In this document: positions 8,656-19,316 of the stretch, piece after piece
Numbering within the stretch: position 1 is the stretch's first letter
Layout of the letters: every line of letters begins with the position of its first letter
Source of the DNA: Alphaproteobacteria bacterium
Lineage (GTDB): Bacteria; Pseudomonadota; Alphaproteobacteria; Rhodobacterales; Rhodobacteraceae
Length of the DNA stretch: 64,000 bases
Reading direction: 5' to 3'
Assembly (NCBI GenBank): GCA_030429495.1
Contig: JAUIFH010000007.1
Span: forward strand, 124,001-188,000
The notes under the pieces: generated by a model
The model's database searches: none
Told to the model about the DNA's origin: nothing
What the model saw: the letters and a program-made list of their open reading frames with translations, nothing else
Made by a program: the position numbers and the translations under genes

Positions 8656-9259
8656 AACAACCGGCACGTACGAGCCGGTCGGGCGCGACCATGCGCGCCC
8701 GACACCGCGCCAGACCGCGCGGCTGACTGCGGGTCTAGCGGCTGTCTTCGCCCCTGCGCTCTGGCTGGCCTATTCCAGGCTCTGGGTGCCGAGGCTGATG
8801 GAAGACGCGTATTGGCAACGCGGCGAACTCACGATTATCGAGGGCTGGATATCCGTCGCACTGTGCGGCCTGATTGGGTTCGGCAGCGCCATCTTGGTGG
8901 CAATCGCCGTTCTCAATCGCCGCCGTTTGCGCCTCATGTTTCATCCAACCACCCCCAAGGTGATCACATCATGCGCCTTCGCGCTGCTGACGCCCATCTC
9001 CTTGATCCTGGGGTTGCCGTTCCCGCTCTGGATGGCCTCGTTCGCTTTATCAGATCCTGCGGTCATGGCGGGGACTGGACACCTTCAACAGATCATTGGC
9101 CTATCCGCTCCCGTAATCGTTGGCTCGTATGTGATCGTCTCGTTGGTGATCTACGGAGTTAGACGACACATCTTGCGACTGCCGATCTTCCTGCTCATCT
9201 GGTTGGCGCTCTACGCCGTCCAACTTCTTCGCGTCGGCATCTATACCGGCCCGATCTAA
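8648..9259 (+). CDS. multi-span membrane protein, unknown
   Basis: 203 residues with a TTG start overlapping the binding-protein gene by 8 bp. Four or five hydrophobic helices are visible (about residues 28-48, 65-88, 105-128, 142-165, 175-198). No recognised domain. Its codon use is less GC-biased than its neighbours, suggesting a different origin. The overlap implies co-translation with the binding protein, but it does not resemble an ABC permease because the EAA loop is absent. Confidence 0.65.
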   Translation: MSETTGTYEPVGRDHARPTPRQTARLTAGLAAVFAPALWLAYSRLWVPRLMEDAYWQRGELTIIEGWISVALCGLIGFGSAILVAIAVLNRRRLRLMFHPTTPKVITSCAFALLTPISLILGLPFPLWMASFALSDPAVMAGTGHLQQIIGLSAPVIVGSYVIVSLVIYGVRRHILRLPIFLLIWLALYAVQLLRVGIYTGPI

Positions 9260-9274
9260 CCGATGGAGTCCTCC

Positions 9275-9616
9275 ATGCCGCACTTCCTCTACCTCACCCC
9301 CTCCGCCGCCGAACCTGAAACCGAACGCCCCGCGCCGGAAAAGGTGATCTCGGGTGACCCCGTCCACACCACGTGGAACGCGGAGGAGCGCGACGGGCTC
9401 TATTGCGGCATCTGGCAGTCCACCCCAGGCAAGTGGCGGATTTCCTACGACGAATGGGAATACTGCCGCATCCTCGAAGGCCGCTCGGTCATCACCGGCG
9501 ATGACGGCACGGAATACCCGCTCAAGGCCGGCGACAGCTTCATCATCCGGCCCGGCTTCGCCGGCACCTGGGAGGTGCTGGAAACCACGCGTAAGGAGTA
9601 TGTGATCCGGCTCTGA
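9275..9616 (+). CDS. small cupin-fold protein (cupin_3/DUF861 type)
   Basis: 113 residues from ATG 9275, preceded by GGAG at 9265-9268; an in-frame ATG at 9263 lacks a good ribosome site. The order of segments, an EWEYCRILEG strand, a turn of GDDGTEYPLKAGD and FIIRPGFAGTWEVLE, matches the single-domain cupins related to ureidoglycine aminohydrolase, in which a Glu replaces the usual first His of the metal site. The substrate is unknown. It sits 15 nt after the membrane protein gene. Confidence 0.8.
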   Translation: MPHFLYLTPSAAEPETERPAPEKVISGDPVHTTWNAEERDGLYCGIWQSTPGKWRISYDEWEYCRILEGRSVITGDDGTEYPLKAGDSFIIRPGFAGTWEVLETTRKEYVIRL

Positions 9617-9640
9617 CCGCCGCCGCCCTGCCGGTGCCGG

Positions 9641-10444
9641 TCAGACGCCGGCATCCGGCGTCAGATCGGTCGCGCCGTAGATCGTCTCGGGCGAGATGAT
9701 CTTCGGCGGCAGTTCCACTCCGCGCGGGGTGTAGAGCGGCCCGAGCAGCCGAAGCGAATCCTCTGCCGTGCGGATCGTCACCGTCGTGGGAATGTCGACA
9801 CGGCTGGCAAGGTCGATGATGTCGTGGTTGAACAGGCGGATGCAGCCCGCCGAACCCGAATTGCCGATGGAACCCAGATCGTTGGTGCCGTGGATGCGGT
9901 AGTAGCTGTCGCGGTTGCCGCGATAGAGGTAGAGCGCCCGCGCGCCAAGGGGGCTGGCAAGGCCGCCCGGAACGCCGCGGCGGAACGGCCCGTAGACATC
10001 CGGCTGGGTGCGCAGCATGTTGGCCGTGGGCGTCCAGCCCGGCCATTCCTTCTTCTGACGCACCACGGTCGTGCCCCGCAGGCTCAGCCCCGCGCGGCCC
10101 ACCGCGATCGGATAGCGCCAGGCGGTACCGTCGGCGAGAATGTAGTAAAGGAACTTCGCGTGCGGGTCGATTTCGATCGAACCCGCAGGTTCGCTGCCCT
10201 CGTAATGGACCAGTTGCCGCCGGTTCGGCCATTCAAGGTATTGCGGCGGCACCGGGGGCAGGTTGTAGCCGTTGTCGACAAGCGGGCCGTATCCCTCGAC
10301 CGGCGAGAAGCCGAACCGCTCCACCGGATCGCCGTCTTCGCCGACTTCGGTGAACACCTGCCCGGTCCCCGCGGAACACGCCGTCAGAAGGGCCGTGCCC
10401 GAAAGGACAAGGAACGAGCGCCGGGTCGAAGAAAAATCAGGCAT
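9641..10444 (-). CDS. L,D-transpeptidase (YkuD) lipoprotein
   Basis: 267 residues. The N-terminus has a twin-arginine-like RRSFL, a hydrophobic core and the lipobox LTAC, so it is probably a lipid-anchored envelope protein. The YkuD active site is complete: HGTND, then SGSAGCIRL with catalytic Cys. The family makes 3-3 peptidoglycan cross-links or attaches proteins to the wall. It is convergent with the cupin gene (24-nt gap) and follows the phytase-like gene on the same strand. Confidence 0.93.
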   Translation of the reverse strand: MPDFSSTRRSFLVLSGTALLTACSAGTGQVFTEVGEDGDPVERFGFSPVEGYGPLVDNGYNLPPVPPQYLEWPNRRQLVHYEGSEPAGSIEIDPHAKFLYYILADGTAWRYPIAVGRAGLSLRGTTVVRQKKEWPGWTPTANMLRTQPDVYGPFRRGVPGGLASPLGARALYLYRGNRDSYYRIHGTNDLGSIGNSGSAGCIRLFNHDIIDLASRVDIPTTVTIRTAEDSLRLLGPLYTPRGVELPPKIISPETIYGATDLTPDAGV

Positions 10445-10537
10445 CGGAAATCCACAGTCGTGTCGGTCTGCGTATCCCTAGCACCGATTCCTCGCGGTGC
10501 AAAAGCCCGATAACCCGGCGCCCGCCAGATGGCTGCA

Positions 10538-12721
10538 TCAGTTAAGCGGCTGGGCAACAGCGTCCACCGACCAGAACAGCGTCTCGCCCGAGCTGTCGTC
10601 GACACCGTCATTGTCGGTGACGATATAGCCGGTTCCGTCAGCCGCGATCGCGAGTCCCTCGACCTTATCGACGATGTAACCGTTCAGCGCGGCGAGGTCT
10701 GGCAGCAGGTCGCGCACCAGTTCCTTGCTGACGACCGGCAACTCGCCGCCGAGAGGCGCGGGCACCATCTCGGCCAGCGGCACGCGGTAGATGCGCTTGA
10801 CCTTCGCGGCGGCGCCGATCTGATTGTCCCGTTCAAGGATATAGGCCCAGTCACCATGCACGGCGATTTCGGAGAGGCCAATCCAGCCCTCGTCCTTCGG
10901 CTCCAGCGGGTAGCGCACCGCGCCCCATTCCCCGGTCTCGAGATTGTAGGCGACAATTTTCACCTGACCCTTCGGATCGTCGCCCCATTCGCGCTGAATC
11001 GCCATCCAGAGCGTGTCGCCGACCTTGGCGATACCTTCGAAGCCGAAGCGGGTTTCCTGCGCTAGCAGCTCTGCGGGAAGTCCGATCTCTTCCTTGATCG
11101 CGCCCTTCGCGTTTACCCGGTAGATCGCATGCGGCGTCACCCGGTCAGTCCGTCCTTCGGAAGCGACCCAGAACCCGCCCTCTCCGTCCAGCGCGATCCC
11201 CTCGAGGTCAAGCTTCTGCGCCGGCATGCCGGCGCGCGTGATCGGCAGCGCCGCAACGATGCGCGCCGGTTTCTGCGTCGCGTCGATGGTGAAGATCGTG
11301 GGCTGGAAGCCGTAGAAGCTGTCGTTGACCGCATAGAGGGTGCCGGGTTTCTCCGGGTCGGCGGCAAGGCCGGAAAGCGCGCCCCAGCCGATAAGCCCGT
11401 CGGTGCCCGCCGAGGTCAGCATCGGATAAGCCGCCGGCCCCTCCGCACGCGCGTAGACCATGACATGCGCCCGCGCGCCGCCATCCTCGATCAGGTCGGC
11501 CTCGTTCGCGGTGACCAGAAGATCGAGCGACGGAATGGCGACCATGCCCTCGGGCGCGATACCCGACGGCAGAAGCTGCGTCAGGACCGGCACGGCTGGG
11601 TCGGTCACGTCATAGACCCCGACCACCGATCCGCGTTCGGAGGCGACGAAGACCGTCGGCGTGCCGCCGAACGTTGCAACTTCGATCGTCTCCGGCTCGA
11701 CCCCCTTGGCGTCAGAGCGCTTGTCGGGGTAGTGGCCGATCTCGGCCACGGCATATTCAAAGCTGGTGTCGCTGTCGTAGACGACGGAACCGTCCTTGGC
11801 GAAGATCGTCCAGCCGCGCGATCCGCCTTCGTAATCGCCTTCGTTGGCCGTCACGATCAGGTCGTTGCCCAGCCACTTCACACCGTCCGGCTCGCGCTTG
11901 CGGTCGGCCTGAGTCTCGGTGAAGCGCAGCGCGCCGCGCTCGTCGGTCAGGTCGACATTCTCAAGCGTGACGGCCCCGGCGCTGAAATGCCCCGCGACGG
12001 CACCATCGGCGCCGATCACAACGACATGGTTGTTTTCCTGAAGCGTCACGACGATCTCGCCCGCCTCGTTGACATCGACATATTCGGGTTCGGGATCTTC
12101 CGGCGCGATTTCGGCCAGCCCGGTCACCTCGATCTTCTGCATCGCCGCGCAGTCAGCGACGCCATCCGTCACCGGCAGCTTGACGACATAGCCGGCCGGC
12201 ATCTGCGGGATCACACCGTCATTCAGGTCCTCGTCGCGCTCGTTCTCGATCGCGATGGCAAGGAAGCTGCCGTCCTTCGCCCGCGCCACCGAATCCGGCT
12301 GGCCGCCGAGATCGCATTCCGCGATGACCGACTTGCCCGCAAGGTCGACCGTCACCAGCTTGCCCGAAGGCGCGGTATAGCTTTCCGACGTGTTGACGGC
12401 GGAAAATGCGTGCGCGCCGATCACGACGGCCGTCGTCGGCTCCCCGCCCATCGCGATATTGCCGAGCGACTTCGGCGCCGCCGGGTCGGTGATGTCGACC
12501 ATCCCGATCACGCCCAGCGGGCTGTCGGTATAGATCAGCGTCATCCCGTCCTCGGTCGCGCTGATGATCTCGGCCGAGCTTTCGCGCGCGACATCCTCGC
12601 CCTCGGCCATGTTGGCCGTGGTCGCGAAACTCGCGATGCGGTTGAAATTCGTCTCAGCCAGCGCGGGCAAGGCAGCCGCGAGCGCGAGGCCCGAGACCAG
12701 AAGCGTTTTCGTGGAGCGCAT
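10538..12721 (-). CDS. large periplasmic beta-propeller protein with phytase-like esterase domain
   Basis: 727 residues with a signal peptide (cleavage after ALA, about residue 22). The first ~430 residues show repeated strand motifs of a propeller resembling choice-of-anchor/alkaline phosphatase-like surface proteins (VDITDPAAPKSLG and VYDVTDPAVPVLTQ are paired repeats). Residues ~440-720 fit the phytase-like esterase domain (LSGLAADPEKPGTLYAVND, LEGIALDGEGGFWVASEGR, FEGIAKVGDTLWMA, VEGLAIAADGTGYIVTDND). The activity is not defined from sequence; periplasmic phosphoester or ester hydrolysis is possible. Confidence 0.82.
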   Translation of the reverse strand: MRSTKTLLVSGLALAAALPALAETNFNRIASFATTANMAEGEDVARESSAEIISATEDGMTLIYTDSPLGVIGMVDITDPAAPKSLGNIAMGGEPTTAVVIGAHAFSAVNTSESYTAPSGKLVTVDLAGKSVIAECDLGGQPDSVARAKDGSFLAIAIENERDEDLNDGVIPQMPAGYVVKLPVTDGVADCAAMQKIEVTGLAEIAPEDPEPEYVDVNEAGEIVVTLQENNHVVVIGADGAVAGHFSAGAVTLENVDLTDERGALRFTETQADRKREPDGVKWLGNDLIVTANEGDYEGGSRGWTIFAKDGSVVYDSDTSFEYAVAEIGHYPDKRSDAKGVEPETIEVATFGGTPTVFVASERGSVVGVYDVTDPAVPVLTQLLPSGIAPEGMVAIPSLDLLVTANEADLIEDGGARAHVMVYARAEGPAAYPMLTSAGTDGLIGWGALSGLAADPEKPGTLYAVNDSFYGFQPTIFTIDATQKPARIVAALPITRAGMPAQKLDLEGIALDGEGGFWVASEGRTDRVTPHAIYRVNAKGAIKEEIGLPAELLAQETRFGFEGIAKVGDTLWMAIQREWGDDPKGQVKIVAYNLETGEWGAVRYPLEPKDEGWIGLSEIAVHGDWAYILERDNQIGAAAKVKRIYRVPLAEMVPAPLGGELPVVSKELVRDLLPDLAALNGYIVDKVEGLAIAADGTGYIVTDNDGVDDSSGETLFWSVDAVAQPLN

Positions 12722-12816
12722 GATCCATCCCCCATATCCGGATATCGAGGTGACGGATGGAGGCTTTGCGCGACAGGAGCGTGACGGAAACGTAACGCTC
12801 CTGCGACAAGTTCAGA

Positions 12817-14019
12817 TCAGCCGACGACGTTGAACGCGGGCCCGTAGGGATAGGCAGTGATATCCTCGTTCCCGTCCTCGGTGATGACGAGGATATCATG
12901 CTCACGGTAACCGCCGGCGCCCGGCTGGCCTTCGGGTATCGTCAGCATCGGCTCCATCGAGATCACCATGCCGGGTTCCAGCACGGTGTCGATATCCTCG
13001 CGCAGTTCCAGCCCCGCCTCGCGGCCGTAGTAGTGGGAAAGCACGCCGAAGGAATGGCCATAGCCGAAAGTGCGGTATTGCAGAAGCTGCCGCTCCTCGA
13101 AGAAGTCGTTGATCTTCGCGGTGACCTCTGCACAGGACACGCCGGGTTTCAGAAGGCTCATCCCGTATTCGTGGGCGGCGACGTTGGCCTCCCAGATCTT
13201 TAGGCTCGCCGCATCGACCTCGCGCACGAACATCGTCCGTTCCAACGCGGTGTAGTAGCCCGAAATCATCGGGAAGGTGTTGAGCGAGAGGATATCGCCG
13301 ACTTGAAGCTGCCGCGCCGTGACCGGGTTGTGCGCCCCGTCGGTGTTGATACCCGACTGGAACCAGACCCAGGTGTCGCGGTACTCGGCCTCCGGAAACC
13401 GCTTCGCGATCTCCAGTTCCATCGCGTCACGGCCGGCCATCGCCACGTCGATCTCGCGCGCGCCGGCCTTGACCGCGTCGCGGATCGCATAGCCGCCGAC
13501 ATCGGCGACATTCGCGCCGTGCTTGATCAGCGCGATCTCTGCCGCCGACTTGTGCATCCTCTGCCGCATCGTCGCCGGTGCGATATCGACCACATTCGAA
13601 GGAGACAGAAACGCCTTCAGCTTCTCCGACTGCAGCAGCGTCAGATGGTCGCCCTCGTAGCCGATCACCCGGCCCGGCCCCGTCACCGACAGGATCGCGC
13701 GCCAATAGTTGTCACGTTGCCAGTCGGTGTAGGTAATGTTGTCGCCGTGGCTGCGCCGCCAGGGCTGCGCCGCGTCGATGCCCGCGCTGATCGTCACGTC
13801 CTGCGTCGCGGTAACGACAAGCGCGTAAGGCCGACCGAACGAGCAGTAGAGGAAGCCGGAATAGTAGGCGATGTTGTGCATCGAGGTGAGGACGACCGCC
13901 TCCACCCCCATCGCGTCCATGATCGTGCGCAACCCGCCAAGCCGCTGGTCGTATTCCGACGCGGCGAAGGGCAGGACCTTCTCACCCTGGTGAAAGCGGT
14001 ATTGTTCAGGACGTTCCAT
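12817..14019 (-). CDS. creatinase (creatine amidinohydrolase), pita-bread fold
   Basis: 400 residues, the length of known creatinases. Converts creatine plus water to sarcosine and urea. The C-terminal catalytic domain closely resembles the Pseudomonas enzyme as I recall it: TDGAHNPVT carries the catalytic His (His232 in P. putida numbering), followed by GDILSLNTFPM, FGYGHSFGVLSHYYGREAG, MEPM and GAGGYREHDIL. M24 aminopeptidase metal ligands are replaced as in creatinases. GAGGT sits 8 nt before the start. It faces the ABC permease genes, so uptake of a guanidino compound is an attractive inference. No sarcosine oxidase gene is in the window. Confidence 0.9.
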   Translation of the reverse strand: MERPEQYRFHQGEKVLPFAASEYDQRLGGLRTIMDAMGVEAVVLTSMHNIAYYSGFLYCSFGRPYALVVTATQDVTISAGIDAAQPWRRSHGDNITYTDWQRDNYWRAILSVTGPGRVIGYEGDHLTLLQSEKLKAFLSPSNVVDIAPATMRQRMHKSAAEIALIKHGANVADVGGYAIRDAVKAGAREIDVAMAGRDAMELEIAKRFPEAEYRDTWVWFQSGINTDGAHNPVTARQLQVGDILSLNTFPMISGYYTALERTMFVREVDAASLKIWEANVAAHEYGMSLLKPGVSCAEVTAKINDFFEERQLLQYRTFGYGHSFGVLSHYYGREAGLELREDIDTVLEPGMVISMEPMLTIPEGQPGAGGYREHDILVITEDGNEDITAYPYGPAFNVVG

Positions 14020-14289
14020 AGTTCAGACCTCACGTTGTGGGGTCCGGCCTTGCAACGCGGAACCCCGAAAGGTCCCGGCGTACAGGACTGCGGCGGAGCG
14101 ATCTCCGCAAGCATCGGGGCCATGCCCCTGCGGCGACGCCATCGCCACGGGCTCGGGTCGGGTTCTAGCGGGTGTTGCGCGGCGCGGCTAGCGGGAAAGC
14201 GACATCCGGCAGTGGCGGTTGCGTCTTCGCGCCACCCCTTGCGGCGCAGAAGAATTGACTTTCCCCTCACCCGGCCACAGTGGATAACC

Positions 14290-14430
14290 ATGACCGCTGA
14301 CACATGGACGACCGCACTGGGATGGATCGGCGACGGCCTGTCCGCACTCTTGTCGCCCGGCGGTTACTGGGCTGTCGGCTCGACCTTGGCCGTCCTGATC
14401 CTGACCAAGCTGCTCTACGGATCGCGCTGA
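14290..14430 (+). CDS. possible 46-residue single-span membrane peptide
   Basis: ATG 14290 with a GGATAA-like upstream site; 46 residues ending at 14430. Residues ~18-42 form one hydrophobic helix with Gly and Pro near the middle and a basic C-terminus. It sits 80 nt before the first permease gene on the same strand. Nothing else explains this interval, but such a short frame could occur by chance. Confidence 0.35.
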   Translation: MTADTWTTALGWIGDGLSALLSPGGYWAVGSTLAVLILTKLLYGSR

Positions 14431-14510
14431 CACGCGCGGCGCGAAACGCGCGCTTCCCCCACTGGACCGCCACGCAGCTTGCCCCTAGCCTCGGCGCGGA
14501 AAGGGACAGG

Positions 14511-15451
<941 letters not shown>

Positions 15452-15455
<4 letters not shown>

Positions 15456-16264
15456 GGCTCGCTTTCACCCTTGGACTGGCGCTCTCGCTTGCCGCACTGT
15501 CCGCTACGCTGGTCTCGCTGGTCTGGACCCCCTACGACGTCACGACCCTCTCCATCGCGAACAAGTTGCAACCGCCCTCGCCCGACCATTGGCTCGGCAC
15601 CGATCACTTCGGTCGCGACATCGCCTCCATGCTGATGGCGGGCGCGCGCACCTCCATCGCCGTCGCGCTCGTCGCGGTCGGTATCGGCATGGGTCTAGGC
15701 GTGCCCCTCGGCCTGCTGGCGGCCGCGAACCGGGGCAGCATGACGGATGAGGTCGTGATGCGCAGCAACGACCTGATCTTCGCCTTCCCCTCGCTCGTGA
15801 TCGCGATCCTTATCACCGCCGTCTTCGGCCCCTCCGCCGTCAACGCGATCATCGCAATCGGCATCTTCAACATCCCCGTCTTTGCCCGCTTCACGCGCGG
15901 CGGCGCGCTGTCGCTCTGGACGCTCGACTACATTCGCGCCGCCGAGGTCGCCGGCAAGGGGCGCGTCCGCATCTCCGCCGAGCATATCCTGCCCAATATC
16001 GCGAACCTGCTGATCGTGCAGGGCACCATCCAGTTCTCGCTCGGCATCCTCGCCGAGGCCGGGCTCTCTTATGTCGGCCTTGGCGCCCAGCCCCCGACAC
16101 CCTCCTGGGGCCGGATGCTGGCCGAAGCGCAGACGATGGCGACCATCGCCCCCCATGTCGCGATCTTCCCTGGCCTTGCCATCGTGCTGACGGTGCTCGG
16201 CCTCAACCTTCTCGGCGACGGTCTGCGCGACCGTCTCGACCCCCGCCTGAGGCATGCGCCATGA
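15452..16264 (+). CDS. ABC transporter permease, DppC/OppC type
   Basis: 270 residues. The N-terminal helix, HWLGTDHFGRDIASMLMAG segment and EAA loop (YIRAAEVAGKGRVRISAEH, near residue 160) identify the second permease subunit of a dipeptide/nickel-type importer. ATGA overlaps with both the preceding permease and the following ATPase gene show tight translational coupling. Confidence 0.95.
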
Positions 16265-17865
16265 GCCTGCTTTCGGTCCGTGACCTGTCGCTCACGTTCC
16301 GCGCGGCGCCGATCCTTTCCGGCGTCTCCTTTGACATCGCCCCGGGCGAGGTCTTCGGCCTCGTCGGTGAAAGCGGGTCCGGCAAGTCGATGACGGCGCT
16401 GGCGGTTATGGGTCTCCTGCCCAACGGCAGTACAACCTCCGGACAGGCCGGGTTCGCGGGAGAAAACCTTCTGAGCCTGACCGAGCGCCGGATGACTGCG
16501 ATCCGCGGCAATGAGATCGGCATGATCTTTCAGGAACCGATGACGGCGCTGAACCCGATGAAGACCATCGGCGATCAGGTGGCGGAGACGCTGCTGATCC
16601 ACCGCGCCGCGTCGCGCACGGAGGCCCGCACCACGGCCCGCGAAAAGCTCGCCCGCGTCGGCCTGCCCGAAGATCGCTTTCCCCTCTCGCTTTACCCGCA
16701 CGAGCTTTCGGGCGGTCAGCGCCAGCGCGTTGCCATCGCCATGGCCATCGCACTCCGTCCACGGCTGCTCATCGCCGACGAACCCACGACAGCCCTCGAT
16801 GTCACCACGCAGGCACAGATCCTCGACCTGCTGAAGGGGCTGACCCGGGACGAGGATATGGCCTTGATGCTCATCACCCATGACCTCGCCGTCGTGGCGG
16901 GCATGGCTGAACATGTCGCGGTCATGCAGGCCGGGCAGATCGTCGAACAGGGCGCGACAGAGGCGGTGTTCCGCACCCGGTCGCAGGACTATACCCGCAG
17001 GCTTTTCGCGGCATCGGACCACCGACCGGTCCGCAAAACCACTGTCCGCGAAGGCACGCTGCTCGCCGTGGAGGGGGCTGTGCGCGAATACACGCTCCCC
17101 CGCCCATCGGCCTTTGCACCACACCCGAAACTGCGTGCCGTCGACGATGTCAGCCTGACGATCCGTCCGGGCGAAAGCCTCGGCCTTGTCGGCGAAAGCG
17201 GTTGCGGCAAGTCGACGCTAACGCGCGCCATCCTCGGCCTCGATCAGTTGCAAAGCGGCGCGATCCGGCTTGACGGACAGGCGGTCAGCGCGGGCCACAC
17301 GATGCCCGCCGGCCTTCGCGCCCGGATGCAGGTGGTCTTCCAGGACCCGTATGGCAGCTTCAACCCCCGCCACCGCGTCGCCCGCCTCGTCGCCGAGCCC
17401 TTCCACCTGACCGGGACGCCGCCCGACGCCCGCGACCGCGTGGCGGCGGCGCTGGAGGAGGTCGGCCTTCAGGCCGGCGACATGGACAGGTTCATCCACG
17501 AATTCTCCGGCGGTCAGCGCCAGCGGATCGCCATTGCCCGCGCGCTGATCATCCGCCCCGACCTGATCGTGCTGGATGAGGCCGTCTCCGCCCTCGATGT
17601 CCGCGTGCGCGCTCAGGTGCTCGACCTGCTGGCCCGGCTTCAGGAAAGCCACGGCCTCGCCTATCTCTTCATCAGCCACGACCTTTCCGTCGTGCGCTCG
17701 ATCACCGACCGGGTGCTCGTCATGCAGTCGGGCCGCATTGTCGAGGAAGGCGCGACCGAAGAAATCTTCGCCGCACCGCACCACGCCTATACCAAGCGCC
17801 TGATAACGGCGACGCCCCGCATACCCGACGACTGGAAGGAGGACAGCCATGCCCGCCGGACCTGA
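16261..17865 (+). CDS. ABC transporter ATP-binding protein with two fused nucleotide-binding domains
   Basis: 534 residues: a DppD-like and a DppF-like domain in one chain, as in YejF or GsiA. Domain 1 (about 1-255) has Walker A GESGSGKS, signature LSGGQRQR and Walker B LLIADEP; domain 2 (about 258-530) has [17 protein letters not shown] and LIVLDEA. Both appear complete, so both ATP sites should be formed within one polypeptide. It powers the transporter made by the two upstream permeases. Confidence 0.95.
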   Translation: MSLLSVRDLSLTFRAAPILSGVSFDIAPGEVFGLVGESGSGKSMTALAVMGLLPNGSTTSGQAGFAGENLLSLTERRMTAIRGNEIGMIFQEPMTALNPMKTIGDQVAETLLIHRAASRTEARTTAREKLARVGLPEDRFPLSLYPHELSGGQRQRVAIAMAIALRPRLLIADEPTTALDVTTQAQILDLLKGLTRDEDMALMLITHDLAVVAGMAEHVAVMQAGQIVEQGATEAVFRTRSQDYTRRLFAASDHRPVRKTTVREGTLLAVEGAVREYTLPRPSAFAPHPKLRAVDDVSLTIRPGESLGLVGESGCGKSTLTRAILGLDQLQSGAIRLDGQAVSAGHTMPAGLRARMQVVFQDPYGSFNPRHRVARLVAEPFHLTGTPPDARDRVAAALEEVGLQAGDMDRFIHEFSGGQRQRIAIARALIIRPDLIVLDEAVSALDVRVRAQVLDLLARLQESHGLAYLFISHDLSVVRSITDRVLVMQSGRIVEEGATEEIFAAPHHAYTKRLITATPRIPDDWKEDSHARRT

Positions 17866-19309
17866 AATCGACCGCCTCTGGTTCGACCCTGCCGAAATGC
17901 TGATCGGCGGGGCCTGGGTTCCAGCGTCGCAGACGCTGCCGGTCGAGGACCCCTCGACGGGGTCCGAGATCGGACGACTCGCCCGCGGCGGGGCCGGGGA
18001 TGTCGACGCCGCGGTCGCGGCGGCCGTGGCCGCGCGGCAGGGCGACTGGGGCCGGATGACCGCCGCCGAGCGCGGCCGCATCCTGGCCCGCATCGGCCGG
18101 ATGGTGCTTGAGCGTGCCGATGATCTTGCCGTGATCGAGGCGATGGATGTCGGCAAGCCGCTGAAGCAGGCGAGGGCCGATGCGGTTGCGCTCGCCCGCT
18201 ACATGGAATTCTACGCCGGCGCCGCCGACAAGGTCATGGGCGAGACGATCCCTTATCTCGACGGCTACACCGTCTATACACTCCGCGAACCCCACGGCGT
18301 CACCGGCCATATCGTCCCCTGGAACTACCCGATGCAGATCGTCGGCCGCTCTGTCGGGGCGGCACTCGCCATGGGCAATGCCTGCGTGCTGAAACCGGCG
18401 GAAGAAGCCTCGCTCACAGCCCTCGCCTTCGCCCGCATCGCGATGGAGGCCGGGCTGCCGCCCGGCGCCCTCAATGTCGTGACGGGCCTGGGCGAGGAGG
18501 CGGGCGCGGCGCTTTCCTCTCATCCCGGCGTCCATCACCTCAGCTTCACCGGCTCCGTCGCCGTCGGCCGACTGATCCAGACAGCAGCCGCCGCCAATAT
18601 CGTCCCCGTCACGCTGGAACTTGGCGGCAAAAGCCCGCAGCTCGTCTTCGCCGATGCCGATCTCGACGCGGCGCTGCCCTTCCTCGTCAATGCCGGTATC
18701 CAGAATGCCGGCCAGACCTGCTCCGCCTCCTCGCGCATCCTCGTCGAACGGTCCCGCTACAACGAGGTGGTGGAACGCATGGCCACCCGGTACGCCGCGC
18801 TGAGGGTCGGCCCGGCGCGCGCCGATCTCGATGTCGGCCCGCTCATCTCAGCCCGCCAGAAAGAGATCGTCGCGGGCTTCCTTGCCATGGCGCCCGAAGG
18901 CTCCGTCGCCGCGAAGGGCACCGTCGTCGCAGACGCCCCCGAGGGCGGCCACTACGTCGCGCCCACGCTTCTGGCCGGCCCCGGCCCCGACCATCCGCTG
19001 TCGCGGGACGAGATCTTCGGCCCCGTGCAGGTGGTGATCCCCTTCGACGGCGAGGACGAGGCAATCGCCATCGCCAACGGCACCGACTACGGCCTCGTCG
19101 CCTCGGTCTGGTCCGAGAATGGCGGCCGCCAGATGCGGATGGCGAAGCGGCTTCGCGCGGGCCAGGTCTTCGTCAACAACTACGGCGCGGGCGGCGGGGT
19201 GGAACTGCCCTTCGGCGGCGTCGGCAAGTCCGGCCACGGGCGGGAAAAGGGGTTCGAGGCGCTTTACGGCTTTTCGGTGTTGAAGACGGTGGCCGCCCGT
19301 CACGGATAG
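17849..19309 (+). CDS. NAD(P)-dependent aldehyde dehydrogenase
   Basis: 486 residues, typical length. Visible: PWNYPMQ and KPAEEAS in the cofactor site, FTGSVAVG, catalytic Glu in LELGGKSPQ and catalytic Cys in NAGQTCSASSR. ATG 17849 has AGGAGGA upstream and overlaps the transporter ATPase by 17 bp, so the enzyme is made with the importer and likely oxidises an aldehyde derived from the imported solute. It resembles betaine- or aminoaldehyde-type dehydrogenases, but the substrate is not determined. Confidence 0.93.
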   Translation: MPAGPEIDRLWFDPAEMLIGGAWVPASQTLPVEDPSTGSEIGRLARGGAGDVDAAVAAAVAARQGDWGRMTAAERGRILARIGRMVLERADDLAVIEAMDVGKPLKQARADAVALARYMEFYAGAADKVMGETIPYLDGYTVYTLREPHGVTGHIVPWNYPMQIVGRSVGAALAMGNACVLKPAEEASLTALAFARIAMEAGLPPGALNVVTGLGEEAGAALSSHPGVHHLSFTGSVAVGRLIQTAAAANIVPVTLELGGKSPQLVFADADLDAALPFLVNAGIQNAGQTCSASSRILVERSRYNEVVERMATRYAALRVGPARADLDVGPLISARQKEIVAGFLAMAPEGSVAAKGTVVADAPEGGHYVAPTLLAGPGPDHPLSRDEIFGPVQVVIPFDGEDEAIAIANGTDYGLVASVWSENGGRQMRMAKRLRAGQVFVNNYGAGGGVELPFGGVGKSGHGREKGFEALYGFSVLKTVAARHG

Positions 19310-19316
19310 GCCGGCC

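Noticed and set aside
7021-8667. 548-residue minus-strand frame over the binding-protein gene
   Set aside because: Pure antisense shadow; the plus strand has signal peptide, ribosome site and family motifs.
11129-12784. 551-residue plus-strand frame
   Set aside because: Antisense to the phytase-like gene; Arg/His/Asp-rich shadow composition.
13303-14289. N-terminal part of a 375-residue plus-strand frame
   Set aside because: Mostly antisense to creatinase; only the last 46 codons (from 14290) were kept as a doubtful small protein.
14020-14289. Promoter-like TTGACT before the small peptide gene
   Set aside because: No -10 box at an acceptable distance; not enough to call.
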